A model generated the notes under the pieces. It saw only the letters and a list, made by a program, of their open reading frames with translations, did not search any database and was not told where the DNA came from. From DAOUKH01 sp964291475 (GTDB lineage: Bacteria > Chloroflexota > Dehalococcoidia > SHYB01): DNA of 64,000 bases. Shown here one piece after another: positions 27,865 to 36,079 of the stretch (the stretch's first letter is position 1; each line of letters opens with the position of its first letter). Position numbers and translations under genes: made by a program. The stretch is from NCBI GenBank assembly GCA_964291475.2, contig OZ220079.1:1-64000 (forward strand), given 5' to 3'.

Positions 27865-29040
27865 CTACCTCGGCATGCCCAGACCGCGCTGGGCGATGAC
27901 GTTGCGCTGGATTTCGTTGGCGCCGGCGCCGATGGTGCTGCTGAAGTAGCCGAGCGCCTGGAAGAAGAAGACGCCGTCCACCTGGGCGTGGGGCGAGCCC
28001 TCGTCGAGGTTGCCGTAGTGCCCCAGGATCTGGTAGCCGGTGTTGGCGATGCGCTTGCGCAGCTCGGAGCCGTAGACCTTGGTGACCGAGGCTTCGTAGT
28101 TGGGCACGGAGCCACGGCTCTGGAGCCAGGCCACCCGCATCGAGAGCCGGTAGCCCGCGGCGACCTCCGAGGCCAGCCGCGCCAGTTTCTGCCGGACGAC
28201 GGGGTCCTGGCTCAGCGGCCTGCCGTCGCGCCAGTGGGTCTTGCAGTACTTGACGAGCGCCTCGACCCAGCGGCGCGCCTCGCCGTAGGCGGGGAAGCTG
28301 GAGCGTTCGACGTCGAGGGCCGCGGCGACCTGGTACCAGCCGCGGTGCAGCTCGCCGACGAGGTCCGTTTTCGGAACACGCACGTTGTCGAAGAAGACCT
28401 CGTTGTGCCGCCACTTGGCCATCGTCCACAAAGGACGGACGGTGATGCCGGGGCTCTTCATGTCGATGAGGAGGACGCTGACGCCCTTGTGCTTGGGAGC
28501 CTCGGGGTCGGTGCGGGCGGCGAGCCAGCAGTAGTCCGAGTCGTGCCCCTGGGTGGTGAAGATCTTCTGGCCGTTGATGACGAACTCGTCGCCGTCCTGC
28601 ACCGCGGAGGTCTGCAACGAAGCGAGGTCGCTGCCCGCGGAGGGCTCGGAGTAACCGAGGCAGTAGCGGGCCTCGCCGCTGAGAATCTTGGGCAGATGGA
28701 AGGCCTTCTGCTCCTCCGAGCCGAAGAGCATGAGCGGCGCGGCGACGAAGGAGACCCCCATGTCGAAGGCGGGCGCGTCGGCGTAGGCCGCCTCGTAGCC
28801 GAGGATGGCCTGGTGCACCATGTCCTTGCCCCGCCCGCCGTACTCCTCGGGCCAGGCGACGCCGAGGTGTCCGGCCTCGCCCGTCTCCCGCCGCATCTTC
28901 CGCTCGAAGGGAATGCTCCAGCGGTACATCTGGGTCGGGTCGCGCTCGTCCTTTACCTCCGGCGTGCTCATCTTCTCCTTGAAGAAGGCGCGCAGCTCCG
29001 CGGAGTATGCCAGCTGCTCTTCAGTGAAGCGGAAGTCCAT
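27865..29040 (-). CDS. Acyl-CoA dehydrogenase (second of a pair)
   Basis: A 391-residue acyl-CoA dehydrogenase. It has WPEEYGGRGKDM, the GYSEPSAGSDLAS loop, INGQKIFTTQGH, the helix MRVAWLQSRGSVPN and the ending GAGANEIQRNVIAQRGLGMPR, all typical for the long-chain/bulky-substrate branch. It reduces ETF while making a 2-enoyl-CoA. It heads the pair, with the YHS-like gene and the divergent 377-residue copy downstream. Four alpha/beta-barrel genes lie upstream on the same strand, 15 bp away at the nearest. Confidence 0.93.
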   Translation of the reverse strand: MDFRFTEEQLAYSAELRAFFKEKMSTPEVKDERDPTQMYRWSIPFERKMRRETGEAGHLGVAWPEEYGGRGKDMVHQAILGYEAAYADAPAFDMGVSFVAAPLMLFGSEEQKAFHLPKILSGEARYCLGYSEPSAGSDLASLQTSAVQDGDEFVINGQKIFTTQGHDSDYCWLAARTDPEAPKHKGVSVLLIDMKSPGITVRPLWTMAKWRHNEVFFDNVRVPKTDLVGELHRGWYQVAAALDVERSSFPAYGEARRWVEALVKYCKTHWRDGRPLSQDPVVRQKLARLASEVAAGYRLSMRVAWLQSRGSVPNYEASVTKVYGSELRKRIANTGYQILGHYGNLDEGSPHAQVDGVFFFQALGYFSSTIGAGANEIQRNVIAQRGLGMPR

Positions 29041-29055
29041 GAGACCAGCCGGGCG

Positions 29056-29745
29056 CTAGGCGCCGGGAACGATGTGCCGGGGGCTCTTGCGCTTGAAAAC
29101 GCCGGACATGATGACCGTGGCCCGCCCCTGGCTGCTGGCGACGTAGGGCTCCTTCGAGGCCATCGTCTCCTTGAGGCCGGCGCTGAGGGCGGCGTAGTCC
29201 TTGGTGTCGAAGAGGAAGGCGTGGAAGTAGTTGGCGGGGATGTACATCGACTTCCCGTGCTTGAAGCGGTAGCCGTTGGTGAAGCCGGGCGCTTCGAGGA
29301 TCGCGGGCAGGTGGTGCTCGTTGTACCAATCGTTGTACCAAGCATCGTGCTCGTCGGGTATCCCCGCGAGCATGACCTGCATCCCCTCGACCTCGAGCGA
29401 GGGTTGCTCGCCCAGGCTGAAGATCAGCTCGTGGCCGCCAAGGTGGAGTCCCTCGGCAATCCCTTCGGACATGCCCCGGCCCTCGCCGCGTTTCTTCTTA
29501 GCGACGGCCATCAGGTCGTCGAAGGCGGCGCCGGCGTCGGCGCGGTCGAGCTCGTAGACGTGAAGGTACTTGGGCTTGGCGTCGGGGTCGACGTTCTCGT
29601 AACGCGTCCAAGCGTAGAGGCCGGGGGTCTCGGTCAGGTCGGGGCCGTGGACGTCGTCCATCCATGCGTTGAAGGCGGCGTCGGCCTCCGGGCCGGTGGG
29701 CGTGGTCATGGCGATGATCACGCTCTTCATGCGTTTGGGGTCCAT
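29056..29745 (-). CDS. Two-domain dimeric alpha/beta-barrel protein
   Basis: A 229-residue protein made of two ferredoxin-like dimeric alpha/beta-barrel domains. Domain 1 (about 1-100) has FNAWMDDVHGPDLTETPG and domain 2 (about 115-229) has WYNDWYNEHHLPAILEAPGF; each carries the WY-x-EH-x-P pattern seen in EthD/DUF4286-like proteins. Small proteins of this fold bind hydrophobic ligands or serve as monooxygenases and isomerases without cofactors. It is one of four neighbouring genes of the same type, 15 bp from an acyl-CoA dehydrogenase. Its activity is unknown. Confidence 0.75.
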   Translation of the reverse strand: MDPKRMKSVIIAMTTPTGPEADAAFNAWMDDVHGPDLTETPGLYAWTRYENVDPDAKPKYLHVYELDRADAGAAFDDLMAVAKKKRGEGRGMSEGIAEGLHLGGHELIFSLGEQPSLEVEGMQVMLAGIPDEHDAWYNDWYNEHHLPAILEAPGFTNGYRFKHGKSMYIPANYFHAFLFDTKDYAALSAGLKETMASKEPYVASSQGRATVIMSGVFKRKSPRHIVPGA

Positions 29746-29754
29746 CGCGTCTCC

Positions 29755-30123
29755 TTAGTTGCCGGCTAGGTGGCCGCTGGCCGTACCTTTGGCAGGCACG
29801 ACTGCGCGTTGCTCGGGGCCGACCGCGGCGTAGGCGGCGACGTGCCGCATGACGAGACCGTCGTAGCGGCGCATGTGGCCGAGACGGCCGGGCAGCTCCT
29901 CGAACGCCGCGATGGGGTCGGGCCAGTCCGTCTCGTAGACCGCCAAGTAGCGGCCCTCGCCCTTTCCGGTGGACTCGTACCGCGTGGCGGCGTAGTAGCA
30001 GCCGGTCTGGAGCACGTCGGGGACGTGCACCTCATCGTACCAGCGGTCGAACTCCTCGTCGGTCATCGGCCCATCGTTGTCGGCGATGGCGACGAGGACA
30101 CCGGTGGGAACGCGGGCTGCCAT
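29755..30123 (-). CDS. Single-domain dimeric alpha/beta-barrel protein
   Basis: A 122-residue protein with one alpha/beta-barrel domain. It carries the pattern FDRWYDEVHVPDVLQTGCYY, then TRYES and YLAVYETD, as in its neighbours. It lies 9 bp from each neighbour on the same strand. The conserved histidine in WYDEVH and the aromatic residues suggest a small ligand pocket at the dimer face. The function is not known. Confidence 0.75.
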   Translation of the reverse strand: MAARVPTGVLVAIADNDGPMTDEEFDRWYDEVHVPDVLQTGCYYAATRYESTGKGEGRYLAVYETDWPDPIAAFEELPGRLGHMRRYDGLVMRHVAAYAAVGPEQRAVVPAKGTASGHLAGN

Positions 30124-30132
30124 GCCGCTCCC

Positions 30133-30822
30133 CTACGCCCGGGCCGGGACGGTGCCCGACACCGTGGAGTAGGTCATGGCGTACGCGGCGAGAAGCCTGC
30201 GTTCGATGCAGTCGATGCGGTAGGCGTTCATCTCCTCCAGCGCCTTGATCAACACGTCAAGCTGGCCGACGGGGTCGGCGGCGTCGGTCTCGTAGACGGC
30301 GAGGTAGCGGGGGCCGGAGTCGGGGTCGGTGTTCTCGTACCGCGCCGCCGAATGGTAGGCGCCGGTGGAGAGCACGTCGGGAATGTGCACGTCGTTATAC
30401 CAGGCGTTGAATTCGTCGTGGCGGGCGGGGTCGGCGCAGTTGTTGAGGACGATGAGGACACCGGTGACGGGCCTCGCGGCGGGGGACGGGCCGCCGATGT
30501 GCTTGTAGACGCCGACGTACGAGGCCTTGAGCGCGCCGTGAATGCGCCCCTTGTCGCGCAGCCGCCCGGTGTGCGCGCGGTTGTCGACCCAAGCCGCGCC
30601 GGGGTCGTCGCGGTCGGTCTCGTAGAGGGCGGCGTACCGGGGCTGCTCGTCGCCGCCCGCCGCGTTGAGGTTCTGGTAGCGGGTGGCCCGGGGAAAGACG
30701 CCGGGATTGCAGACGTCGGGCAGGTGGACCTCGTTGTACCAGCGGTCGAAGTCGTCCTCCTGGGCGGGGTCGTTGCAGTTCACGAGCACGGCCGCGAGGC
30801 CGTTGGGACGTCTGCCTTCCAT
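30133..30822 (-). CDS. Two-domain dimeric alpha/beta-barrel protein
   Basis: A 229-residue protein with two barrel domains. Domain 1 has FDRWYNEVHLPDVCNPGVF and YAALYETDRDDP; domain 2 has FNAWYNDVHIPDVLSTGAYH and YLAVYETDAADP. The halves resemble the neighbouring single-domain genes more than unrelated proteins, which points to local duplication and fusion. It is in the same minus-strand run as the others. Confidence 0.75.
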   Translation of the reverse strand: MEGRRPNGLAAVLVNCNDPAQEDDFDRWYNEVHLPDVCNPGVFPRATRYQNLNAAGGDEQPRYAALYETDRDDPGAAWVDNRAHTGRLRDKGRIHGALKASYVGVYKHIGGPSPAARPVTGVLIVLNNCADPARHDEFNAWYNDVHIPDVLSTGAYHSAARYENTDPDSGPRYLAVYETDAADPVGQLDVLIKALEEMNAYRIDCIERRLLAAYAMTYSTVSGTVPARA

Positions 30823-30851
30823 GGTGTCTCCTCCGTTGCCGCCGTGCCGCG

Positions 30852-31196
30852 CTATTCGGCGGGCGCTTCTATCCTCGAAAGCTTGCGGTAGGTCTGCTTC
30901 ATCACGACGTCGAGGCAGTCGATGGTGTAGGTGGAGCCCGCTTCCCGGCGCTCCGTCATGCGCCGCTGCATCCCGCCGAAGACCTCGACCGGGTCACAGG
31001 ACATGCCGTAGATGGCCGCGGAGCGCGTCTCGTCGGGGGCGGCCTTGGGGTTCTCGTAGCGGCGGGCCCCGTCGAGCCCCGGCGTGCCGTTCTCGAGGAC
31101 GTGCGGTATGTGGACGCCGTCGTACCAGGCGCGCCACTCGGCCTCACGTCCGGGGTCGTCGCACCGGCTCAGCACAAGGAGGATGCCGCTCACCAC
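30852..31196 (-). CDS. Single-domain dimeric alpha/beta-barrel protein
   Basis: A 114-residue protein with one barrel domain: WRAWYDGVHIPHVLENG, then GARRYENP and AAIYGMSCDPVEVF. It is the first gene of the four-gene series on the minus strand. A repeat block (31283-31365) lies upstream, so transcription of the series probably starts between the two. The histidine of the VH motif is kept. Confidence 0.72.
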   Translation of the reverse strand: MVSGILLVLSRCDDPGREAEWRAWYDGVHIPHVLENGTPGLDGARRYENPKAAPDETRSAAIYGMSCDPVEVFGGMQRRMTERREAGSTYTIDCLDVVMKQTYRKLSRIEAPAE

Positions 31197-31282
31197 CGCT
31201 CCCGCCTTCCGTCCAGAGTCGGGGCCATGCTAGACGAAGGAGGGTCGGCCTGCAACGCGGGGCCCCCCCGGGGCATTGGCCT

Positions 31283-31365
31283 TAAGCCTCTCCCCCTCTG
31301 GGGGAGTTTTGAGAGAGGGCGCGCGCCGTCAGGCGCGCGAGCGCCCGGAGGGCGCTGCTCTCAAG
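31283..31365. repeat. Dispersed repeat unit
   Basis: A CTCTCCCCCTCTGGGGGAGT unit with GAGAGAGGGCGCGCGCC tail, followed by GGCGCGCGAGCGCCC and GGGCGCTGCTC. It is nearly identical to 378-448 and 18640-18712. It separates the barrel-gene series from the SRPBCC gene. Confidence 0.7.
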
Positions 31366-31839
31366 CTAGATCTTGCCGGTCACGTGGACGTTGATCTTCT
31401 CAAGCGTCTCGTTGAGCTCGCGGCCCATGACGCGGCCCCCGAAAAGGACGCTCTGAACCCATGGGATGCCGATGCGGGCGGTCCAGCGATAGGTTACTAT
31501 CACTTTCGAGGCGGCGCCTTCGTCCACCGATTGGATATCGACGGTGGTGGTGAAGTCGCGGACGCCGACGACCTCGGAGTCATCGATCGTCTCGCGGCGG
31601 TGGGCGAGCGTGATGCGGCGCCCGGGCTCCCACTCGACGACCTCTTGCTCGACTTGGAGGTCATGCTGGTAGAGCATCCGCTCCATGCGGTGCCGCCGGC
31701 CGACTCCATCGGCAGGGCCGTCCACGTGCTGGGCGGAAACGACGCCCGGGTGCCAGGATGCGAGCCCCTCAATCGTGGAGATCAGGGCCCAGATCTGGTG
31801 CGGCGTTGCGTTGATGCGTCGGTTGCGCGAGGCCTTCAT
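31366..31839 (-). CDS. SRPBCC-family (START-like) protein
   Basis: A 157-residue protein with the helix-grip pattern: NRRINATPHQIWALISTIEG, then WHPGVVSAQ, EEVVEW-like strand QEVVEWEPGRRITLAHR, and a last long helix RVMGRELNETLEKINVHV. These proteins hold hydrophobic ligands in a deep cavity (polyketide cyclase/dehydrase type). The gene is 8 bp from the amidohydrolase on the same strand and probably shares its transcript. Confidence 0.82.
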   Translation of the reverse strand: MKASRNRRINATPHQIWALISTIEGLASWHPGVVSAQHVDGPADGVGRRHRMERMLYQHDLQVEQEVVEWEPGRRITLAHRRETIDDSEVVGVRDFTTTVDIQSVDEGAASKVIVTYRWTARIGIPWVQSVLFGGRVMGRELNETLEKINVHVTGKI

Positions 31840-31847
31840 CGTTCGGC

Positions 31848-32954
31848 CTAGTTGAACTCGTAGAGCCGGGCGGCGTTCCCGGCGATGATCTTGTGGGCCT
31901 CATCTTCCGGGATGTCGCCGACGAGCCGGTCGATCATCTCCCGCGACTTCGGCCACGTGCTGTCGAGGTGGGGGTAGTCGGTGGACCACATCAGGTTGTC
32001 GACGCCGGTGATGGCCCGCGACAGGATGCCGGAGCGGTCGCGCATGAAGGTGAGGTAGGCGTTCCGCTTCATGTACTCGCTGGGGAGCGTGTCCATGGGG
32101 ATGACGAAGGTGTGGAAGGGGCGGCGGCGGTCGAAGAGGTAGTCGATGCGCTCGGTGAAGTAGGCGGCCCAGCCGATGTCGTTCTCCGCGGAAACGATGC
32201 GCAAGTTCGGATAGCGGTGGAAGACGCCGCCGAAGATCATGCGCGCCAGGGCGTCCTGGATGGCGAAGCACTCGGTTGCGCCGCTGGCGAGCCGGCTGAC
32301 GCTGTCGGGAAGCTGGGTAGCGCGCCGCCGCTCGGTGAGGATGTGGAGGCTGATGGGAATACCCTCGGCCTCGGCGGCCGCCCACAGCGGATCGAAGTGC
32401 GGCTTGTCGTAGGTCGTCTCCGGGTCGGTGCTGACCGCGACGGACACCCCGGCGAGCCCAATCTCCTTGCAGCGGTGCAGCTCGCCGACGGCGGCCTCCA
32501 TGTCGTCGATGGGGATGAGGCCGATCCCCTTGAAGGTGTCGGGGTAAGGCTTGCAGAAGTCCGCCATCCACGAGTTGTAGGCGCGGAAACACGCGAGCTG
32601 GTAGGGGATGTCGGAGATGCCGAACATCCGCAGCGCGATCGACGGGTACAACACCTCGGCCTCGACGCCGTCGGAGGCGATCTCGCCGATGCGGGCGCTG
32701 GAGTCGTAGGCGCCCTTGGGGGCGTCGCTCTCGTAGCTGCCGAGGTTGGAGACCTTGTCGACGGAACGGCCGGCGGCGGAGACCGCACCGACCTGGATCA
32801 GGGCCACGCCGCCGTCGCACTTGAACACGTCCTTGCCCTTCTCGCGCTCGCAGTGTGGCGCCCGGTCCTTGAACTCCGGTTCGATGTAGTCGAGCCAGAG
32901 GTTGGGCGGCTCGATGACGTGCGAATCGGCGGAGATGATCTTCTTGGAGGTCAT
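31848..32954 (-). CDS. Amidohydrolase 2 family TIM-barrel metal-dependent hydrolase
   Basis: A 368-residue protein of the ACMSD-related amidohydrolase group. It begins ISADSHVIEPPNLWLDYI, where DSH takes the place of the first metal motif, and has GVEAEVLYPSIALRMFG, then IVSAENDIGW, and the late aspartate in MWSTDYPHLDSTWP. Members decarboxylate or hydrolyse aromatic and cyclic acids. With the SRPBCC and barrel genes it suggests degradation of a ring-containing substrate. The exact reaction is unknown. Confidence 0.88.
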   Translation of the reverse strand: MTSKKIISADSHVIEPPNLWLDYIEPEFKDRAPHCEREKGKDVFKCDGGVALIQVGAVSAAGRSVDKVSNLGSYESDAPKGAYDSSARIGEIASDGVEAEVLYPSIALRMFGISDIPYQLACFRAYNSWMADFCKPYPDTFKGIGLIPIDDMEAAVGELHRCKEIGLAGVSVAVSTDPETTYDKPHFDPLWAAAEAEGIPISLHILTERRRATQLPDSVSRLASGATECFAIQDALARMIFGGVFHRYPNLRIVSAENDIGWAAYFTERIDYLFDRRRPFHTFVIPMDTLPSEYMKRNAYLTFMRDRSGILSRAITGVDNLMWSTDYPHLDSTWPKSREMIDRLVGDIPEDEAHKIIAGNAARLYEFN

Positions 32955-32988
32955 AGCGTTCCTCTTCTAGCCGCGAGCGGTGTCCGCG

Positions 32989-35004
32989 CTACGCCACGCG
33001 GCGGCGCTTGTTGTTCATGAAGTCGACGAGGACGTACTCGCCGAGCTTGTCGGGCGAGGCGTAGAAGGCCCGCCCACGGTTGATGCGGGTAAGCATGTTC
33101 ACGAAGTCGAGCAGGGGGTAGCTGTTCTCCAGCATGAAGGTGTTGATCGTAATCCCCTCCTGCGTGCAGCGGCGGACCTCCTTCAGCGTCTCGCGGATGG
33201 TCATCGGCGACGGCGGATAGCTGAACAGCGGCACCCCATGATCGAGGTGGGCCGTGGGCTCGCCGTCGGTGACCATGATCACCTGCCGCGTCCCGCCCTT
33301 GTGCTTGGACAGCAGCTTGCGCGACAGCATGAGCGCGTGGTGCATGTTCGTGCCCGATATGCCGGTGTCCCAGCTAAGCTCCGCCATGTCGTCGTCGTTG
33401 AACCGGTGGGCGAGGTCGGAGAAGCCGATGATATACAGCGCATCCCGCGGGAACTTGCTGCGGATGAGCGTGTGCAGCGCGATGGCCACCTTCTTGGCGG
33501 CGGTGAAGTTGCCGTAGTACCCCATCGACCGGCTGCGGTCGATCAGGAGACAGGTCGCCGCCTGGGTGGTGTGGTCGACGCGCTGGACCTCGAAATCGTC
33601 GACGCTCATACGGAGCGGCGTCCCATGGCCCTCACGTCGCACCGTGTTAAGCAGCGACTTTTGGAGATCGACGGCGAACTCGTCGCCGAACTCCCACGGT
33701 TTGGTCTCGCCGTTGTGCTCGCCGCCGACGCCCCGGTAGCGGATCTCGTGGGCCCCGGTGCGGTCCTTCCGAAGCTGCGCGAAGATGTCGCGGATCGCCT
33801 TGTCGCCGATCTTGCGGACGCCGCGGGGCGTCAATTCGAGCTTGTCGCCCTTCCGCCGGACGTAGCCCGCCTCCTCCAGCCGGCGCATCATCTCCTTGAG
33901 CTCTTCCCACGACCGCCGGGCCTCTTCGCCGAGTAGCTCCGCGAGCTTCTCCTCGTCGACACGGTCGAGATCGCCGGGGCCGCGGACGGTGTCGAGCTGG
34001 TTCTCCAGCGTATCCATCTGCTGGAGCTGGTCCATGAGCTTCATGGCCTCCTCCAGTGAGATCTCCTCGTCACCGGAGAAGCGGTAGCGCTGGCTTAATT
34101 CGTCGGGAGGCGCCAGGCGGTCCATCAACGAGGCGAGCTGGGCCATCTCCATCTGCATATCGTCGTCGAACAGGCCCTCCATCATCTCCTGGAACTCGCG
34201 CCGCGTCTCCGCGTCCATGCTGTTGAGCAGCGACTCGGCCTGCGCCATCCGGTCCTGGAGCTGGTCGATGAGCTCGTCCATGTCGCTCGGCGGGTTGTCG
34301 CCGAAGGCCGGCCCGTACTGCTGCATGAAGCGGTCGAACTGCTCCTGCGACAGGTTGCCCTGCATGTGCTGCTGCATCATCTGGTTCAGGTCTTGCAGCA
34401 TCTGACGCATGCCCGCCATCTGCTCCGGCGTCATGCTCTGCATCGATTGCTGCATGTCTTGGAAGTACTGCTGCATGGCCTGCTTCTTCAGCTCGTCCAT
34501 CAGCTCTTCGTACTTCCGGCGCGCCTCGGGGTCCATGAAGTCGTACTCGCCCAGCTCCTTGATCTGGCCGGCGGGCGACTCCGGGAGGTTGTCCAACGAC
34601 TCCATCCGCTTGTTCGCCAGCGACTGCATCATGTCGAGCAGGTCGCGCTGGGAGGGGTCGGACTCGGCCCGCTTACGGGCATCGTCGAGGCGTTCGTCGA
34701 TCCCCTTGCGCTCGGTGTCGACGATGTCCTTCAGCCGCTCCTCGATGTCCTTCATCGTGGAGCTGAGGTCGTACTGCTGGAGGTACTGCTCCCGCCGCTG
34801 CTTCAGCCGTTCGAGCATCTCCTTGATGCCCTCGGTGCGCTGGCCGGAGCGGTTGTTCATGCCGCGCTGCATGAGGCGCTGCAGCGCGCGCATGACGCTG
34901 TTGTCGGCGAAGAGATCGTTCGAGATCTCATCCATCACCTCGTCGGCTTGGATCTCGAACGGCTCCTGGGAGCCGTCCCACCGTGAGTAACGCAGGCCTG
35001 TCAT
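32989..35004 (-). CDS. VWA-domain protein with long Met/Gln-rich coiled-coil region (CoxE-like)
   Basis: A 671-residue cytoplasmic protein. It starts LRYSRWDGSQEPF, followed by about 350 residues of charged helices very rich in methionine and glutamine (about 60-380), a winged-helix-like stretch (YVRRKGDKLELTPRG), and a C-terminal VWA domain with the metal site DRSRSMG and a following TNMHHAL and VTDGEPT. Such proteins usually work with a MoxR-type AAA+ ATPase to load metals or remodel complexes. No MoxR gene is in the window. It sits next to HEAT-repeat and TldE/TldD genes on the same strand. Confidence 0.87.
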   Translation of the reverse strand: MTGLRYSRWDGSQEPFEIQADEVMDEISNDLFADNSVMRALQRLMQRGMNNRSGQRTEGIKEMLERLKQRREQYLQQYDLSSTMKDIEERLKDIVDTERKGIDERLDDARKRAESDPSQRDLLDMMQSLANKRMESLDNLPESPAGQIKELGEYDFMDPEARRKYEELMDELKKQAMQQYFQDMQQSMQSMTPEQMAGMRQMLQDLNQMMQQHMQGNLSQEQFDRFMQQYGPAFGDNPPSDMDELIDQLQDRMAQAESLLNSMDAETRREFQEMMEGLFDDDMQMEMAQLASLMDRLAPPDELSQRYRFSGDEEISLEEAMKLMDQLQQMDTLENQLDTVRGPGDLDRVDEEKLAELLGEEARRSWEELKEMMRRLEEAGYVRRKGDKLELTPRGVRKIGDKAIRDIFAQLRKDRTGAHEIRYRGVGGEHNGETKPWEFGDEFAVDLQKSLLNTVRREGHGTPLRMSVDDFEVQRVDHTTQAATCLLIDRSRSMGYYGNFTAAKKVAIALHTLIRSKFPRDALYIIGFSDLAHRFNDDDMAELSWDTGISGTNMHHALMLSRKLLSKHKGGTRQVIMVTDGEPTAHLDHGVPLFSYPPSPMTIRETLKEVRRCTQEGITINTFMLENSYPLLDFVNMLTRINRGRAFYASPDKLGEYVLVDFMNNKRRRVA

Positions 35005-35102
35005 GAGCGAAGGGGCCTTCCGGGCCGCGCCGTCCAAGGCGGGCGCGAAATTTGGGCAATGATACGCCGCGCGCTCGCGGGGCGGCAAGGGAGGGCGCGG
35101 GA

Positions 35103-36050
35103 CTAGTTCTGCGAGGCCGAGGAGTCGCGGTTGAGCAGGTCGACGCTGAGGGGGTCGTCGTCGAACTCGGCGATTTCGAGGGCTCCTGAGATCAGCTCCC
35201 CGACGCGGGCGTCGGCCTCGCGGCGGGCCCGGCGCAGGGCGTTCTTGGCGGCCACGCCGCCGATGCGCCCGAGGCTCAGGATCGCCGCCGCCTGCACCTG
35301 GGGATCGGGGTCCCCGACGAGCGGCAGTAGGAACTCGACGGCGTCGTCGTGGCCGAGCTCGCCGAGAGCGGCGGCGGCCTCGTAGCGCAGCTCGGGGTCT
35401 TCGTTCTCAAGCTCGCCGATCAGGGTGGGCATCCAGGCCACCTCGCAGGTGCGGCCCATGGCGTAGAGGGCGCTCGCCTGCACCTTGTTGTCCTCGTTTT
35501 CGTAGGCCTCCTCGATGAGGCCGGGCACGCGGGGGTGGCGCATGGACGCCAGCGCCTCGATGGCGCGCCGGCGCACCTCGATGGATTCGATTTCGTCGTC
35601 GATGGCTTCGATGAGCACCCCGCCGATCCGGACGCCGTCGCGCTCGGAGAGCCTGCCGATCTCGGCCATGAAGGAGAAGCGGCCCAACGCCTGCGCCGCG
35701 GCGGCGCGGACCGGCTCCGAGGGGTCGCCGCGCAGGGCGCTCAGCAGGGGACCGATGAGCGTCCGCTCCTCGCACTCCCACAGCCCGGCGATCGCGCCCA
35801 GGCGCACGTCGTCATGGTCGTCGTCGAGGGCGACCCTGAACAGCGCATTGAAGTCGAGCTCGACGTTGTCCTCGGCCATCTCCGCGAAGTAGGCGACGGC
35901 GGTGACGCGGTCCTCGTCCGCCGCATCGGCCCACGCCCGCCTGAACGCGGCGAGCTCGTCGCCGGCGAGGTCGGAAAGCTCGGCGAGGGCCGAGCGGGTG
36001 AGCTGCGCGCCGGGGTCGCGCAGGGTGGCGAGTGCCTCTTCGACCGACAT
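35103..36050 (-). CDS. HEAT-repeat protein
   Basis: A 315-residue protein made of about seven helical pairs of HEAT/PBS-lyase type. Clear units contain VRLGAIAGLWECEE, VRAAAAQALGRFSF, VRRRAIEALASMRHP, VQASALYAMGRTCE, LRYEAAAALGELGHDD and VQAAAILSLGRIGG. Such solenoids bind other proteins. The start at 36050 leaves 29 bp to the upstream tldE stop. An upstream in-frame ATG would overlap tldE. It probably acts with the VWA protein encoded just downstream. Confidence 0.85.
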   Translation of the reverse strand: MSVEEALATLRDPGAQLTRSALAELSDLAGDELAAFRRAWADAADEDRVTAVAYFAEMAEDNVELDFNALFRVALDDDHDDVRLGAIAGLWECEERTLIGPLLSALRGDPSEPVRAAAAQALGRFSFMAEIGRLSERDGVRIGGVLIEAIDDEIESIEVRRRAIEALASMRHPRVPGLIEEAYENEDNKVQASALYAMGRTCEVAWMPTLIGELENEDPELRYEAAAALGELGHDDAVEFLLPLVGDPDPQVQAAAILSLGRIGGVAAKNALRRARREADARVGELISGALEIAEFDDDPLSVDLLNRDSSASQN

Positions 36051-36079
36051 GGTCCGGGCCGCCTCCTCCCTTCGCGGGC

